NCBI RefSeq assembly: GCF_042683745.1
Contig: NZ_JBHUJX010000008.1
Coordinates: forward strand, 558,001-622,000
Direction of reading: 5' to 3'
DNA length: 64,000 bases
Origin: Pseudoneobacillus sp042683745
GTDB lineage: Bacteria; Bacillota; Bacilli; Bacillales; Cytobacillaceae
Shown: piece by piece, positions 26,201-33,472 of the stretch
Numbering within the stretch: position 1 is the stretch's first letter
How the letters are laid out: the number at the start of each line of letters is the position of its first letter
The notes under the pieces: generated by a model
Told to the model about the DNA's origin: nothing
Seen by the model: the letters and a program-made list of their open reading frames with translations, nothing else
Databases searched by the model: none
Position numbers and translations under genes: made by a program

Positions 26201-26815
26201 TTAGGGACGGTTAATTTAGGTGCCATTGAAGAATATGAAAGAGTTTCCGAACGTTATGAATTTTTGTTGGAACAAAAAACAGATTTACATGAAGCGAAGG
26301 ATACGTTATTTCAGGTGATTGACGAGATGGATGAGGAAATGAAAAAGCGTTTTTCGCAGACGTTTTCTGGGATCAAAACTCATTTCGAACCCGTTTTTCA
26401 AGCTCTCTTTGGGGGAGGGCGTGCGGATTTAAAGCTGACAAACCCTGAAGATTTATTGAACACAGGAGTGGAAATTGTTGCACAACCACCAGGGAAAAAA
26501 CTGCAAAATCTTGGATTATTGTCTGGAGGAGAAAGAGCTCTAACAGCAATTGCACTTCTATTTGCTATCTTGAAGGTCCGTCCAGTACCATTTTGCGTGC
26601 TTGATGAAGTTGAGGCGGCACTTGATGATGCGAATGTTTTTCGATTTAGCCAGTATTTAAAAAGATATAGCGTCGAAAACCAATTCATTGTCATCACCCA
26701 TCGAAAAGGAACAATGGAAGGTGCAGACGTCCTATACGGTGTAACCATGCAGGAATCAGGCGTCTCCAAACTAGTCTCCGTCCGCCTAGAAGACTCAAAA
26801 GAACTAGTTCAATAG
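23252..26815 (+). CDS. smc: Chromosome condensation ATPase SMC
   Basis: Core of the Smc-ScpA-ScpB complex that loads at parS sites and aligns chromosome arms. The 1187-residue protein has Walker A GPNGSGKSN (31-39), a first coiled coil (about 165-490), a hinge domain (about 495-670, with GAIAELINVPKEYELAIETALGG and the glycine-rich GGSMTGGASK near its end), the returning coil, and the C-terminal head with signature LSGGERALTAIALLFAI near 1089 and Walker B FCVLDEVEAALDD near 1113. AAGGAAGGAGG is the ribosome site. It is the longest gene in the window; small minus-strand frames across it are shadows. Confidence 0.97.
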   Translation: MFLKRLEVVGFKSFAERSVVEFVPGVTAVVGPNGSGKSNITDAIRWVLGEQSAKSLRGGKMEDIIFAGSDSRKSLNFAEVTLTLDNEDHFLPIDYSEVSVTRRVYRSGDSEYLINRQSSRLKDIVDLFMDSGLGREAFSIISQGRVEEILNSKAEERRTIFEEAAGVLKYKTRKKKAEGKLTETQENLNRVNDILHELEVQVEPLKFQASIAKDFSEKKVELEKYEVALTVYDIEELHRNWESISKQFEQHKDDDIKLSADLQKKEATIEELRDHITALDESISDLQNVLLHTSEELEKLEGRKEVLKERKKNSTQNREQLEKNIKEFSEKIQTIRVQKSEQESIFLTLEKEAKQIQEKLNEKREQSLLFSENIDEKIESLKSEYIDKLNEQANCNNETKYIDQQLEQQGKRALKLEDENGKYLSERKLIFDKKLDLQSSISIIQNEIEEQVYMFRESQKKLDSLKNNYQSQEKTLYQAYQFLQQAKSRKEMLEEMEEDFSGFFQGVKEVLKARGTKLNGIKGAIAELINVPKEYELAIETALGGAMQHIVVENEESGRLAIQYLKQNAFGRATFLPMNILKGKSLSATQLQMIQGHSSYIGTASDLIQFDSPYKEIVLNLLGNVIITKDLKGANEIAKILQYRSRLVTLEGDIVNPGGSMTGGASKQKTSSLLSRKGELEELKKKLFDMEDKTSKLEDLVKKFKLDIEIQEGRLEVLRKNGEQLRLKEQSLKGNLREIEVEEKNINERLSLYDIEMKQFSEEKESLINRKELLHSNLVEIANDITQMDQQLQQLNTQRTTEKSSKEILNEEISELKVAIAAKKEQLTHTKERLLYSETQLSENEELLLSFEEDLSILNSDMNNSHSGEAQLEIAAKKKLQDKNETIKLISTRREERLKLSSLLEDTELEAKELKRQYKGLVEAIKDEEVKLNRLDVELENKLSHLREEYLLSFEGAKEQFSLEIPMVEARKKVKLIKLAIEELGTVNLGAIEEYERVSERYEFLLEQKTDLHEAKDTLFQVIDEMDEEMKKRFSQTFSGIKTHFEPVFQALFGGGRADLKLTNPEDLLNTGVEIVAQPPGKKLQNLGLLSGGERALTAIALLFAILKVRPVPFCVLDEVEAALDDANVFRFSQYLKRYSVENQFIVITHRKGTMEGADVLYGVTMQESGVSKLVSVRLEDSKELVQ

Positions 26816-26820
26816 CTTCA

Positions 26821-26910
26821 CCGCGTTAAAGCGCTGGGGGTCAGTCCCCCAGCACATTAGCGCGTTAAATCGTCGGGGGACTGACCCCCAGTACGTTAAT
26901 GTGTTAAAGT
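26821..26910 (+). repeat. Paired inverted GGGGG-CCCCC palindromes (BIME-like)
   Basis: Two hairpins: GCTGGGGG-TCAGT-CCCCCAGC (26833-26853) and GGGGG-ACTGA-CCCCC (26875-26889). The second is the reverse complement of the first in its core, and CGTTAAA-type words repeat around and between them. Neither has a T run, so these are not ordinary terminators. They fill the smc-ftsY gap. Confidence 0.8.
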
Positions 26911-26931
26911 GAATTTTAAGGATGTGATAGG

Positions 26932-27924
26932 ATGAGTTTTTTTAAGAAGTTGAAGGAAAAGATTACGAAGCAGACAGATGCGGTGACGGAAAAGTTTAAA
27001 GAGGGATTGACGAAGACACGGGACAATTTTTCTAGTAAGGTAAACGATCTAGTTGCACGCTATCGAAAAGTAGATGAAGATTTTTTTGAAGAACTTGAGG
27101 AAATTCTAATTCAGGCAGACGTTGGATTTGAAACGGTTATGCAATTGATCGATGAGTTGAAAATGGAAGTGAAGAGGAGAAATATTCAAGACTCAAAAGA
27201 CGTTCAAAGTGTAATTTCGGAGAAATTAGTTGATATTTACAAAGATGCAGACCAATCTTCAACTGAAATTAATATCCAAGAAAATACTCTTACGGTCATC
27301 CTATTTGTTGGGGTTAATGGTGTTGGTAAAACAACAACAATAGGGAAACTGGCTCATAAATATAAAACCGAAGGTAAAACGGTTCTTTTGGCCGCAGGTG
27401 ATACATTTAGAGCAGGTGCGATTGAACAACTGGAGGTTTGGGGAGAAAGAGTTGGCGTTGAAGTAATTAAACAAGAAGCTGGCTCTGACCCAGCTGCTGT
27501 CATGTTCGATGCGATTCAATCAGCTAAAGCACGTCAAGCTGATATTTTACTTTGCGACACAGCAGGTCGTCTACAAAATAAAGTAAACCTAATGAAAGAG
27601 CTTGAAAAAGTAAAACGAGTGATAGAAAGAGAAGTACCTGGGGCACCACATGAGGTTTTACTTGTGTTAGATGCCACAACTGGTCAAAATGCATTAATCC
27701 AAGCAAAAACATTTAAAGAAGCAACAAATGTTTCAGGGATTGTCCTATCTAAACTAGATGGTACGGCAAAAGGTGGTATCGTTTTAGCCATTCGAAATGA
27801 GCTAAAAATACCTGTTAAACTAGTAGGCCTCGGGGAAAAAATGGATGATCTCCAAGAATTTGATGCCGAGAAATATGTATATGGATTATTTTCAGAACTA
27901 ATTGATAATGAAGTGGCTGAATAG
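26932..27924 (+). CDS. ftsY: Signal recognition particle receptor FtsY
   Basis: Membrane-associated SRP receptor GTPase that docks Ffh-ribosome complexes at the Sec translocon. The 330-residue protein has a short basic N-terminal region (MSFFKKLKEKITKQTD), the helical N domain, and the G domain with GVNGVGKTTTIGKLA near residue 127, DTAGRLQNKVNLMKEL near 208 and TKLDGTAKGG. It lacks the long acidic A domain of E. coli FtsY, as usual in Bacillus. A palindrome pair precedes it and repeat C follows, so it appears cut off from both smc and ylxM-ffh. Confidence 0.96.
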   Translation: MSFFKKLKEKITKQTDAVTEKFKEGLTKTRDNFSSKVNDLVARYRKVDEDFFEELEEILIQADVGFETVMQLIDELKMEVKRRNIQDSKDVQSVISEKLVDIYKDADQSSTEINIQENTLTVILFVGVNGVGKTTTIGKLAHKYKTEGKTVLLAAGDTFRAGAIEQLEVWGERVGVEVIKQEAGSDPAAVMFDAIQSAKARQADILLCDTAGRLQNKVNLMKELEKVKRVIEREVPGAPHEVLLVLDATTGQNALIQAKTFKEATNVSGIVLSKLDGTAKGGIVLAIRNELKIPVKLVGLGEKMDDLQEFDAEKYVYGLFSELIDNEVAE

Positions 27925-27937
27925 GTTAAATAGTGTA

Positions 27938-28110
27938 ATCCAGCGCCTAGCCCCGACGTACAGGAAGTACTAGTGTCGACTATGCGACAGGACGTTGCGT
28001 TTTTGTCGACCTCGAGGTCATAAGCCCCTCCAGGAATAAAGGTAAAGAAAACCTTCTTTCCTAGAGCGTCTTATGCTTGTCAGGGCTGATCAAGGCGCTT
28101 CCGCTTTTGT
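27938..28110 (+). repeat. Dispersed palindromic repeat, copy C (long form)
   Basis: Same orientation as copy B: ATCCAGCGCCTAGCCCCGACG at the left, TGCTTGTCAGGGCTGA..GCGCTTCCGCTTTTGT at the right, with the extra GACGTACAGG..GCGACAGGACG module and inner stem AGGAaTAAAGGT / AACCTTcTTTCCT. It separates ftsY from ylxM; the ylxM promoter starts 18 bases after it. Confidence 0.82.
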
Positions 28111-28127
28111 AGTGTAAAGTAATTTCC

Positions 28128-28156
28128 TTGACACCATTTTAAAATCTGTGTAAACT
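28128..28156 (+). promoter_or_regulatory. Sigma-A promoter for ylxM-ffh
   Basis: -35 TTGACA (6/6), 17-base spacer, -10 TAAACT (4/6); predicted start near 28163, about 36 bases before the ylxM ATG. Confidence 0.65.
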
Positions 28157-28198
28157 TACATTTGTAAAGGCTTTTCACTTAACAAGGAGGGGCTAGGC

Positions 28199-28531
28199 AT
28201 GCTTGAAAAAACAACAAGAATGAATTATTTATATGATTTTTATCATTCGTTGTTAACACCGAAGCAGCAAAGTTATATGTCTCTCTACTATCTAGATGAC
28301 TACTCATTAGGAGAAATTGCGGAAGAGTATAATGTTAGTCGTCAAGCAGTTTACGATAACATTAAGCGTACTGAAACAATGCTAGAAGAGTATGAAGAAA
28401 AGCTATTGTTATTTCATAAATTTCAAGAGAGAAGCAAATTAATTCATAAGTTAAAAGAATTATTAGAAGAGGAAAACCTTTTCAAAACGACTATTGCTGA
28501 GGCAGTTGCAGAACTCGAGAAATTAGACTAG
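28199..28531 (+). CDS. ylxM: SRP-associated DNA-binding-like protein YlxM
   Basis: A 110-residue helix-turn-helix protein of the UPF0122/YlxM family: LTPKQQSYMSLYYLDDYSLGEIAEEYNVSRQAVYDNI resembles sigma-factor region 4. It is encoded next to ffh in Firmicutes; in Streptococcus mutans the YlxM protein interacts with SRP components and modulates them. A DNA target is not known. AAGGAGGGG precedes the ATG; ffh starts 12 bases after the stop. Confidence 0.9.
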   Translation: MLEKTTRMNYLYDFYHSLLTPKQQSYMSLYYLDDYSLGEIAEEYNVSRQAVYDNIKRTETMLEEYEEKLLLFHKFQERSKLIHKLKELLEEENLFKTTIAEAVAELEKLD

Positions 28532-28543
28532 GAGGCGGCATAT

Positions 28544-29896
28544 ATGGCATTTGAAGGTTTAGCCGACCGTCTGCAAAATACACTCCAAAAAATCCGCGGT
28601 AAAGGCAAAGTTACGGAAGCTGATGTTAAGGAAATGATGCGTGATGTACGTCTAGCCTTACTTGAGGCCGACGTTAATTTCAAAGTAGTGAAAGACTTTG
28701 TCAAAAAGGTAAGTGAAAGAGCGGTTGGTCAAGAAGTACTTAAAAGCTTAACACCAGGGCAGCAAATCATAAAGGTAGTTCAAGAAGAATTAACTGAACT
28801 AATGGGTGGGGAGCAAAGTAAGATTGCAGCCTCACACAGACCACCAACCGTCATAATGATGGTTGGTTTACAAGGTGCTGGTAAAACAACTACAACTGGT
28901 AAATTAGCAAACTTGCTTCGTAAAAAATATAACCGCAGTCCATTACTTGTTGCTGCAGATATTTATCGTCCTGCTGCCATTAAGCAGCTTGAAACGCTTG
29001 GAAAACAACTAAATATGCCAGTATTCTCTTTAGGAGATCAAGTTAGTCCAGTTGAAATTGCTAAACAAGCAATCATAAAGGCAAAGGAAGACCATAATGA
29101 CTATGTCTTAATTGATACAGCTGGGCGTCTGCATGTCGATGAAAATTTAATGGACGAATTAAAAAACATTAAAGAATTGACTAAGCCAGATGAGATTTTC
29201 TTAGTTGTTGATGCAATGACAGGTCAAGATGCCGTCAATGTCGCACAAAGTTTCAATGATCAGCTTGGACTTACTGGAGTTGTATTAACAAAGTTGGATG
29301 GAGATACACGCGGTGGAGCAGCATTGTCCATTCGTGCAGTGACGAACACACCAATTAAATTTGTCGGTTTAGGTGAAAAAATGGACGCAATTGAGCCGTT
29401 TCATCCTGAACGTATGGCTTCCCGTATTCTTGGTATGGGAGATGTCTTAACTTTAATCGAAAAGGCACAGGCGTCTGTGGATGAAGAAAAAGCGAAAGAA
29501 CTTGAGCAAAAAATGCGAACAATGTCTTTTACGCTTGACGATTTTCTTGACCAATTAGGTCAAGTTCGTAAACTTGGTCCATTAGATGAAATATTGAAAA
29601 TGATGCCAGGTGCTAATAAAATTAAAGGGCTTAATAATGTTCAAGTAGATGAAAAGCAAATTGCGCATGTCGAAGCCATTATTCGTTCCATGACAAAAGC
29701 TGAAAAAAATCAGCCGGAAATCATTAATGGAAATCGTAAAAAGAGAATTGCTAAAGGAAGTGGTCGTTCCGTAACAGAAATCAATCGCTTACTAAAACAA
29801 TTCGAAGACATGAAAAAAATGATGAAGCAAATGACAAGCATGCAACAAAAAGGTAAGAAAAAAGGTGGCTTTAAATTACCTTTTAAACCGTTCTAG
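28544..29896 (+). CDS. ffh: Signal recognition particle protein Ffh
   Basis: SRP54 homologue that binds signal sequences on nascent chains together with the scRNA/4.5S-type RNA. The 450-residue protein has the N domain, the G domain with GLQGAGKTTTTGKLA near residue 107, DTAGRLHVDENLM near 191 and TKLDGDTRGGAALS, and the M domain ending in a methionine-rich run (MKKMMKQMTSMQQKGKK) and a basic tail. Cotranscribed with ylxM from the promoter at 28128. The SRP RNA gene itself is not in this window. Confidence 0.97.
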   Translation: MAFEGLADRLQNTLQKIRGKGKVTEADVKEMMRDVRLALLEADVNFKVVKDFVKKVSERAVGQEVLKSLTPGQQIIKVVQEELTELMGGEQSKIAASHRPPTVIMMVGLQGAGKTTTTGKLANLLRKKYNRSPLLVAADIYRPAAIKQLETLGKQLNMPVFSLGDQVSPVEIAKQAIIKAKEDHNDYVLIDTAGRLHVDENLMDELKNIKELTKPDEIFLVVDAMTGQDAVNVAQSFNDQLGLTGVVLTKLDGDTRGGAALSIRAVTNTPIKFVGLGEKMDAIEPFHPERMASRILGMGDVLTLIEKAQASVDEEKAKELEQKMRTMSFTLDDFLDQLGQVRKLGPLDEILKMMPGANKIKGLNNVQVDEKQIAHVEAIIRSMTKAEKNQPEIINGNRKKRIAKGSGRSVTEINRLLKQFEDMKKMMKQMTSMQQKGKKKGGFKLPFKPF

Positions 29897-29948
29897 CCGC
29901 TTGTGCTAGATAATTTAAGTGAAAAATATGGATGTAAAGAAAAAAGAC

Positions 29949-29978
29949 TTTACAAACCATTTATATTTCTGTTATTAT
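29949..29978 (+). promoter_or_regulatory. Sigma-A promoter for rpsP-khpA
   Basis: -35 TTTACA (5/6), 18-base spacer and -10 TATTAT (5/6) with an extended TGT just before it. Predicted start about 29985, leaving a leader near 32 bases before the rpsP ATG. Confidence 0.65.
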
Positions 29979-30016
29979 TCTATCTTGTGTGAAACTATTC
30001 GGAGGTGCTTATTAAA

Positions 30017-30289
30017 ATGGCAGTTAAAATTCGTTTAAAACGTATGGGAGCAAAAAAATCTCCTTTCTATCGTATTGTTGTTGCAGATTCTCGTTCTCCT
30101 CGTGACGGACGTTACATTGAAGTAGTTGGAACTTACAATCCAGTAGCTCAACCAGCTGCAGTGCAAATTAACGAAGACTTAGCATTAAAATGGTTACAAG
30201 ATGGTGCAAAACCATCTGATACAGTTCGTAACCTTTTCTCTAAGCAAGGCATCATGGAAAAATTCCATAATGCAAAGTACTCTAAATAA
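30017..30289 (+). CDS. rpsP: 30S ribosomal protein S16
   Basis: Small-subunit assembly protein of 90 residues: MAVKIRLKRMGAKKSPFYRI, then ADSRSPRDGRYIEVVGTYNP and WLQDGAKPSDTVRNLFSKQG. The ATG at 30017 is chosen; the upstream in-frame GTG at 30005 lies in the ribosome site GGAGGTG. It heads a short transcript with khpA, bounded by the promoter at 29949 and the terminator at 30555. Confidence 0.97.
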   Translation: MAVKIRLKRMGAKKSPFYRIVVADSRSPRDGRYIEVVGTYNPVAQPAAVQINEDLALKWLQDGAKPSDTVRNLFSKQGIMEKFHNAKYSK

Positions 30290-30309
30290 ATTGAAAGAAG
30301 CCGTAGATT

Positions 30310-30540
30310 ATGAAACAGTTAATTGAGACGATTGTTAAGCCCCTTGTAGATCATCCAGAAGATGTTCATGTGAATGTCGTAGAAGAGGATTATCGCGTAA
30401 CCTACCAGCTTTCTGTCAACAAGAATGACATGGGAAAAGTAATTGGAAAGCAAGGGCGTGTTGCAAAAGCGATACGAACTGTTGTCTATGCGGCAGGAAC
30501 TTCACAAAAAAAGAAAATCTATTTAGAGATTAATGAGTAA
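30310..30540 (+). CDS. khpA: KH-domain RNA-binding protein KhpA (YlqC)
   Basis: A 76-residue protein made of a single type II KH domain: GKVIGKQGRVAKAIRTVVYAAG holds the RNA-binding GxxG loop (GKQG). In streptococci KhpA pairs with KhpB/EloR and affects cell elongation and division; in B. subtilis YlqC is little studied. It follows rpsP by 20 bases with a modest GAAAGAAG ribosome site. The rpsP-khpA-rimM-trmD neighbourhood is widespread in Gram-positives. Confidence 0.92.
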   Translation: MKQLIETIVKPLVDHPEDVHVNVVEEDYRVTYQLSVNKNDMGKVIGKQGRVAKAIRTVVYAAGTSQKKKIYLEINE

Positions 30541-30554
30541 GAGATTAAACCATT

Positions 30555-30581
30555 AAAAGGAGGGGAAACCCTCCTTTTTTT
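30555..30581 (+). terminator. Terminator of rpsP-khpA
   Basis: AAAAGGAGGG / CCCTCCTTTT, 10-bp stem with loop GAAA, and a T run of seven from inside the arm. Confidence 0.88.
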
Positions 30582-30626
30582 ACATACTAAAAATTAATGA
30601 AAGATTACTTGAAAGCAGGCGTCTTT

Positions 30627-31013
30627 ATGAAAATTCTTCAAACTGTTGTGGTAAAACAAGTGCTAACGGAGAAAAGTAAAAAAGAACTCCTCGAAAAATT
30701 TGAAGCAAACATTTTTCAAATTAAAAAAGAATGTGAGCAGCTTCAGTTTGAACAGAAAAAATTGGAGAAAAACAGTAAATTACCTCCGATAAATGTTCGT
30801 AAACATTTTGAAAATGAAATTCAAGAACGTCTTAATAAAATAAATCTCCTTACTTTTCAAATTGAACAACTTCACTTACTTCCTTTAGGTAGTGAAATAA
30901 AAGAAAGGGAAGTACAGGCAATTGTTGAAGTTGAGGTAGGTGATCATTGGGAAGAAAAATGGAACCGTTCAGAAATTATTGTTTTAGACGGGATTATTCA
31001 AGAAATGCGCTAG
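30627..31013 (+). CDS. ylqD: YlqD family protein, coiled-coil, function unknown
   Basis: A 128-residue protein of the YlqD family known from Bacilli. MKILQTVVVKQVLTEKSKKELL is followed by a charged helical stretch (about 20-85) rich in Lys, Glu and Gln with heptad-like leucines, then a short beta-rich C-terminal part (VEVEVGDHWEEKW). The ATG at 30627 is preferred because its product aligns with the family start and the in-frame ATG at 30597 has no ribosome site. Its place between khpA and rimM suggests a translation-related role, but no function is known to me. Confidence 0.8.
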   Translation: MKILQTVVVKQVLTEKSKKELLEKFEANIFQIKKECEQLQFEQKKLEKNSKLPPINVRKHFENEIQERLNKINLLTFQIEQLHLLPLGSEIKEREVQAIVEVEVGDHWEEKWNRSEIIVLDGIIQEMR

Positions 31014-31026
31014 AGGTGATGAATAG

Positions 31027-31545
31027 ATGGGAAATTGGTATAACGTAGGGAAAATAGTTAATACACATGGAATACAAGGAGAAGTCCGTATTATTTCAAA
31101 GACGGATTTTGTACAAGAACGATTTAAAGTAGGCAATCAATTATTTTTATTTATGGATGAAAAAAAGGAACCTACCTCGCTTACAATAGCAAGTCATCGA
31201 ACTCATAAAAATTTTGAATTGTTGACATTTGAAGGATTGCAAAATATTAATTTGGTAGAAAAATTTAAAGGTGGAATGTTAAAAATTCCTGAAAGTCAAT
31301 TAACTCCACTTGAAGAAAATGAATATTACTTCCACGAAATTATCGGTTGTGAAGTTTTTACAATGACAGGCGAAGAAATTGGGAAAATTAAAGAAATATT
31401 AACTCCTGGTGCAAATGATGTTTGGGTTATTAAAGGAAAAGGTGGTAAAGAGGTACTTATTCCTTATATTGAACAAGTAGTAAAACAAATTGATGTGAAG
31501 AATAAAAAAGTATTGATTGAACCAATGGAAGGTCTATTATCATGA
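31027..31545 (+). CDS. rimM: 16S rRNA processing / ribosome maturation factor RimM
   Basis: Binds ribosomal protein S19 during assembly of the 30S head. The 172-residue protein has the N-terminal RimM beta-barrel (MGNWYNVGKIVNTHGIQGEVRI) and a C-terminal PRC barrel (about 95-170, EYYFHEIIGCEVFTMTGEEIG, GGKEVLIPYIEQVV). The stop TGA overlaps the trmD ATG by four bases, pairing it with the tRNA methyltransferase as in most bacteria. AGAGGTGATG is the ribosome site. Confidence 0.95.
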   Translation: MGNWYNVGKIVNTHGIQGEVRIISKTDFVQERFKVGNQLFLFMDEKKEPTSLTIASHRTHKNFELLTFEGLQNINLVEKFKGGMLKIPESQLTPLEENEYYFHEIIGCEVFTMTGEEIGKIKEILTPGANDVWVIKGKGGKEVLIPYIEQVVKQIDVKNKKVLIEPMEGLLS

Positions 31546-32279
31546 TGAAGGTGGATGTATTAACTCTTTTTCCCGAGATGTTTAAAGGTGTGTTTGGACA
31601 TTCGATATTAAAGAAAGCATATGAGAAAAAAGCTGTTCAGTATAATGTAGTAAATTTCCGAGACTTTGCCGACAATAAACATTTTACTGTTGATGATTAT
31701 CCTTATGGTGGAGGAGCGGGGATGGTTTTAAAACCTCAGCCGATTTTTGATGCAGTCCAAGCACTTAACAACAAGGAAAAGCATAGTAGAGTGATCCTGT
31801 TATGTCCACAAGGGGAACGCTTTACTCAAAAAAAAGCAGAAGAACTAGCAAATGAAGAACATCTTATTTTTATATGTGGTCACTATGAAGGATACGATGA
31901 AAGAATAAGAGCAAATTTGGTTACTGACGAAATATCGATTGGTGATTATGTATTAACAGGTGGGGAACTCGGTGCCATGGTTGTCATTGATAGTGTGGTT
32001 CGTTTATTACCAGAGGTGCTTGGAAACGAGGAATCACATCAAAAGGATTCCTTTAGTACAGGGCTATTAGAGCATCCACAATATACAAGACCTGCAGATT
32101 TCCGAGGAATGAAAGTACCTGAAGTTTTGCTTTCAGGAAATCATAAGCATATTGATGAATGGAGAGCAAAAGAATCATTACGCAGAACACTTTCGCGAAG
32201 ACCAGATCTTCTTGATATGATTCAACTTACAAAAGAACAGGAAAAATGGTTAGAAGAAATTCGTAATGAGCTTAAATAA
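31542..32279 (+). CDS. trmD: tRNA (guanine-37-N1)-methyltransferase TrmD
   Basis: A SPOUT enzyme that makes m1G37 next to the anticodon, preventing frameshifts. The 245-residue protein has VDVLTLFPEMFKGVFGHSI, YPYGGGAGMVLKPQPI, and the knotted SAM site GDYVLTGGELGAMVVIDS with HYEGYDERI; the C-terminal domain (RGMKVPEVLLSGNHKHIDEWR) binds tRNA. ATG 31542 overlaps the rimM stop; a second ATG at 31545 is equally in frame but further from the GGAAGG site. Confidence 0.96.
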   Translation: MMKVDVLTLFPEMFKGVFGHSILKKAYEKKAVQYNVVNFRDFADNKHFTVDDYPYGGGAGMVLKPQPIFDAVQALNNKEKHSRVILLCPQGERFTQKKAEELANEEHLIFICGHYEGYDERIRANLVTDEISIGDYVLTGGELGAMVVIDSVVRLLPEVLGNEESHQKDSFSTGLLEHPQYTRPADFRGMKVPEVLLSGNHKHIDEWRAKESLRRTLSRRPDLLDMIQLTKEQEKWLEEIRNELK

Positions 32280-32283
32280 AATA

Positions 32284-32312
32284 TTGAAAAGCATGACCTC
32301 TTATGATAAGAT
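32284..32312 (+). promoter_or_regulatory. Sigma-A promoter for rplS and its leader
   Basis: -35 TTGAAA (5/6), 17-base spacer, -10 TAAGAT (4/6); predicted start near 32319, just upstream of the conserved leader hairpins. It overlaps the 3' side of the trmD stop region. Confidence 0.5.
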
Positions 32313-32318
32313 ACTATT

Positions 32319-32400
32319 TGTGACTTAGGCTACTAATAGCCTGGTCGGTATTAAGATGTTCCGCTACAAGTATTGAGAATTGTAAGAGCATCTGTTGGAA
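32319..32400 (+). ncRNA. Ribosomal protein L19 leader (cis-regulatory RNA)
   Basis: Between trmD and rplS the transcript folds into: hairpin AGGCTA-CTAA-TAGCCT (32327-32342), then an 8-bp stem AGATGTTC (32354-32361) / GAGCATCT (32386-32393) that encloses a smaller stem TACAA / TTGTA. TGTTCCGCTACAAG is the most conserved-looking part. This layout resembles the L19 leader family of low-GC Gram-positives, thought to let L19 repress its own mRNA. The ribosome site GGAAGGAG follows at once. Confidence 0.75.
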
Positions 32401-32413
32401 GGAGTTGAAAACG

Positions 32414-32758
32414 ATGCAACAATTAATTAAAGAAATCACTCAAGAACAACTTCGCACTGATCTTCCTGCTTTCCGTCCTGGTGATACTGTACGTGTACAC
32501 GTTAAAGTTATCGAGGGAACTCGTGAGCGTATTCAGTTATTTGAAGGTGTAGTGATTAAGCGTCGTGGTGGTGGTATCAGCGAAACTTTCACAGTACGTA
32601 AGGTTTCTTACGGTGTAGGCGTTGAGCGTACATTCCCTGTACACACACCAAAAATCGCGAAGCTAGAAGTTATCCGTCGTGGTAAAGTTCGCCGTGCGAA
32701 ACTATACTATCTACGTAATCTTCGTGGTAAAAAAGCTCGTATTAAAGAAATTCGATAA
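32414..32758 (+). CDS. rplS: 50S ribosomal protein L19
   Basis: Large-subunit protein at the 30S-50S interface, 114 residues: MQQLIKEITQEQLRTDLPAF, FRPGDTVRVHVKV.EGTRERIQ, FEGVVIKRRGGG, and basic end NLRGKKARIKEIR. The ATG at 32414 is chosen over the in-frame TTG at 32405, which abuts GGAAGGAG; nine bases of spacing fits. It is preceded by an L19-type leader RNA and followed by its own terminator, so it forms a single-gene unit. Confidence 0.97.
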   Translation: MQQLIKEITQEQLRTDLPAFRPGDTVRVHVKVIEGTRERIQLFEGVVIKRRGGGISETFTVRKVSYGVGVERTFPVHTPKIAKLEVIRRGKVRRAKLYYLRNLRGKKARIKEIR

Positions 32759-32767
32759 TGACCAAAG

Positions 32768-32796
32768 AAAGGGCTTGTTTAACAAGCCTTTTTTTT
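32768..32796 (+). terminator. Terminator of rplS
   Basis: AAAGGGCTTG / CAAGCCTTTT around loop TTTAA, ending in eight T. Confidence 0.85.
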
Positions 32797-32899
32797 AGTT
32801 TATAACATTTTCCAAAAAAATTGCTCCCATCGCGTTTAATGTTCCGATTGTTTTGTAAAATAAGTATATGTCAATTAATCTTAGAATGGTGGGGAAAAA

Positions 32900-33454
32900 A
32901 TGACCAAGAAAAAAAGTGAAATATGGGAATGGACAAAAGCATTAGTTATTGCTGTGGCACTTGCAGCAATCATACGTTACTTCTTTTTTGCTCCGATAGT
33001 AGTTGATGGATTATCCATGATGCCAACTCTTCATGATCAAGATAGAATGATTGTGAACAAATTAAATTACAAAATTGGAGATCCTAAACGATTTGATATC
33101 ATTGTTTTCCATGCACCTGAAAAGAAAGATTACATAAAACGAATAATCGGTCTGCCTGGTGATCATGTTGAGTATAAAGATGATACACTATACATAAATG
33201 GTAAGGCCTATAAAGAACCGTACTTGGATGAATATAAGAAACAAGTGATAGATGGACCATTAACAGATCCATTTACTCTTGAAGAAAAAATCGGTCGGAA
33301 AACGGTACCAAAAGGGCATCTATTTGTAATGGGTGATAACCGTCGCTTTAGTAAAGATAGTCGTCATATTGGGACAATCCCAATGGAAAAGGTATTAGGA
33401 AAAACGAGTATTGTGTATTGGCCACTAGAAGATTTTCATTTTGTAAATAGATAA
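32900..33454 (+). CDS. sipS: Type I signal peptidase (SipS/LepB family)
   Basis: Cleaves signal peptides on the outer face of the membrane by a Ser/Lys dyad. The 184-residue protein has a short basic N terminus, one transmembrane helix (about 13-32), Ser39 in VDGLSMMPTL, the catalytic Lys80 in DYIKRIIGLPGDHVEY, and the box GDNRRFSKDSRHIG near 144. This short single-anchor form is typical of Bacillus paralogues; which paralogue it is cannot be settled by sequence alone. AATGGTGGGG precedes the ATG. It sits between rplS and rbgA, a position used in many Bacilli but not in B. subtilis as I recall. Confidence 0.9.
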   Translation: MTKKKSEIWEWTKALVIAVALAAIIRYFFFAPIVVDGLSMMPTLHDQDRMIVNKLNYKIGDPKRFDIIVFHAPEKKDYIKRIIGLPGDHVEYKDDTLYINGKAYKEPYLDEYKKQVIDGPLTDPFTLEEKIGRKTVPKGHLFVMGDNRRFSKDSRHIGTIPMEKVLGKTSIVYWPLEDFHFVNR

Positions 33455-33472
33455 CATTAGGAGGTGACTATC

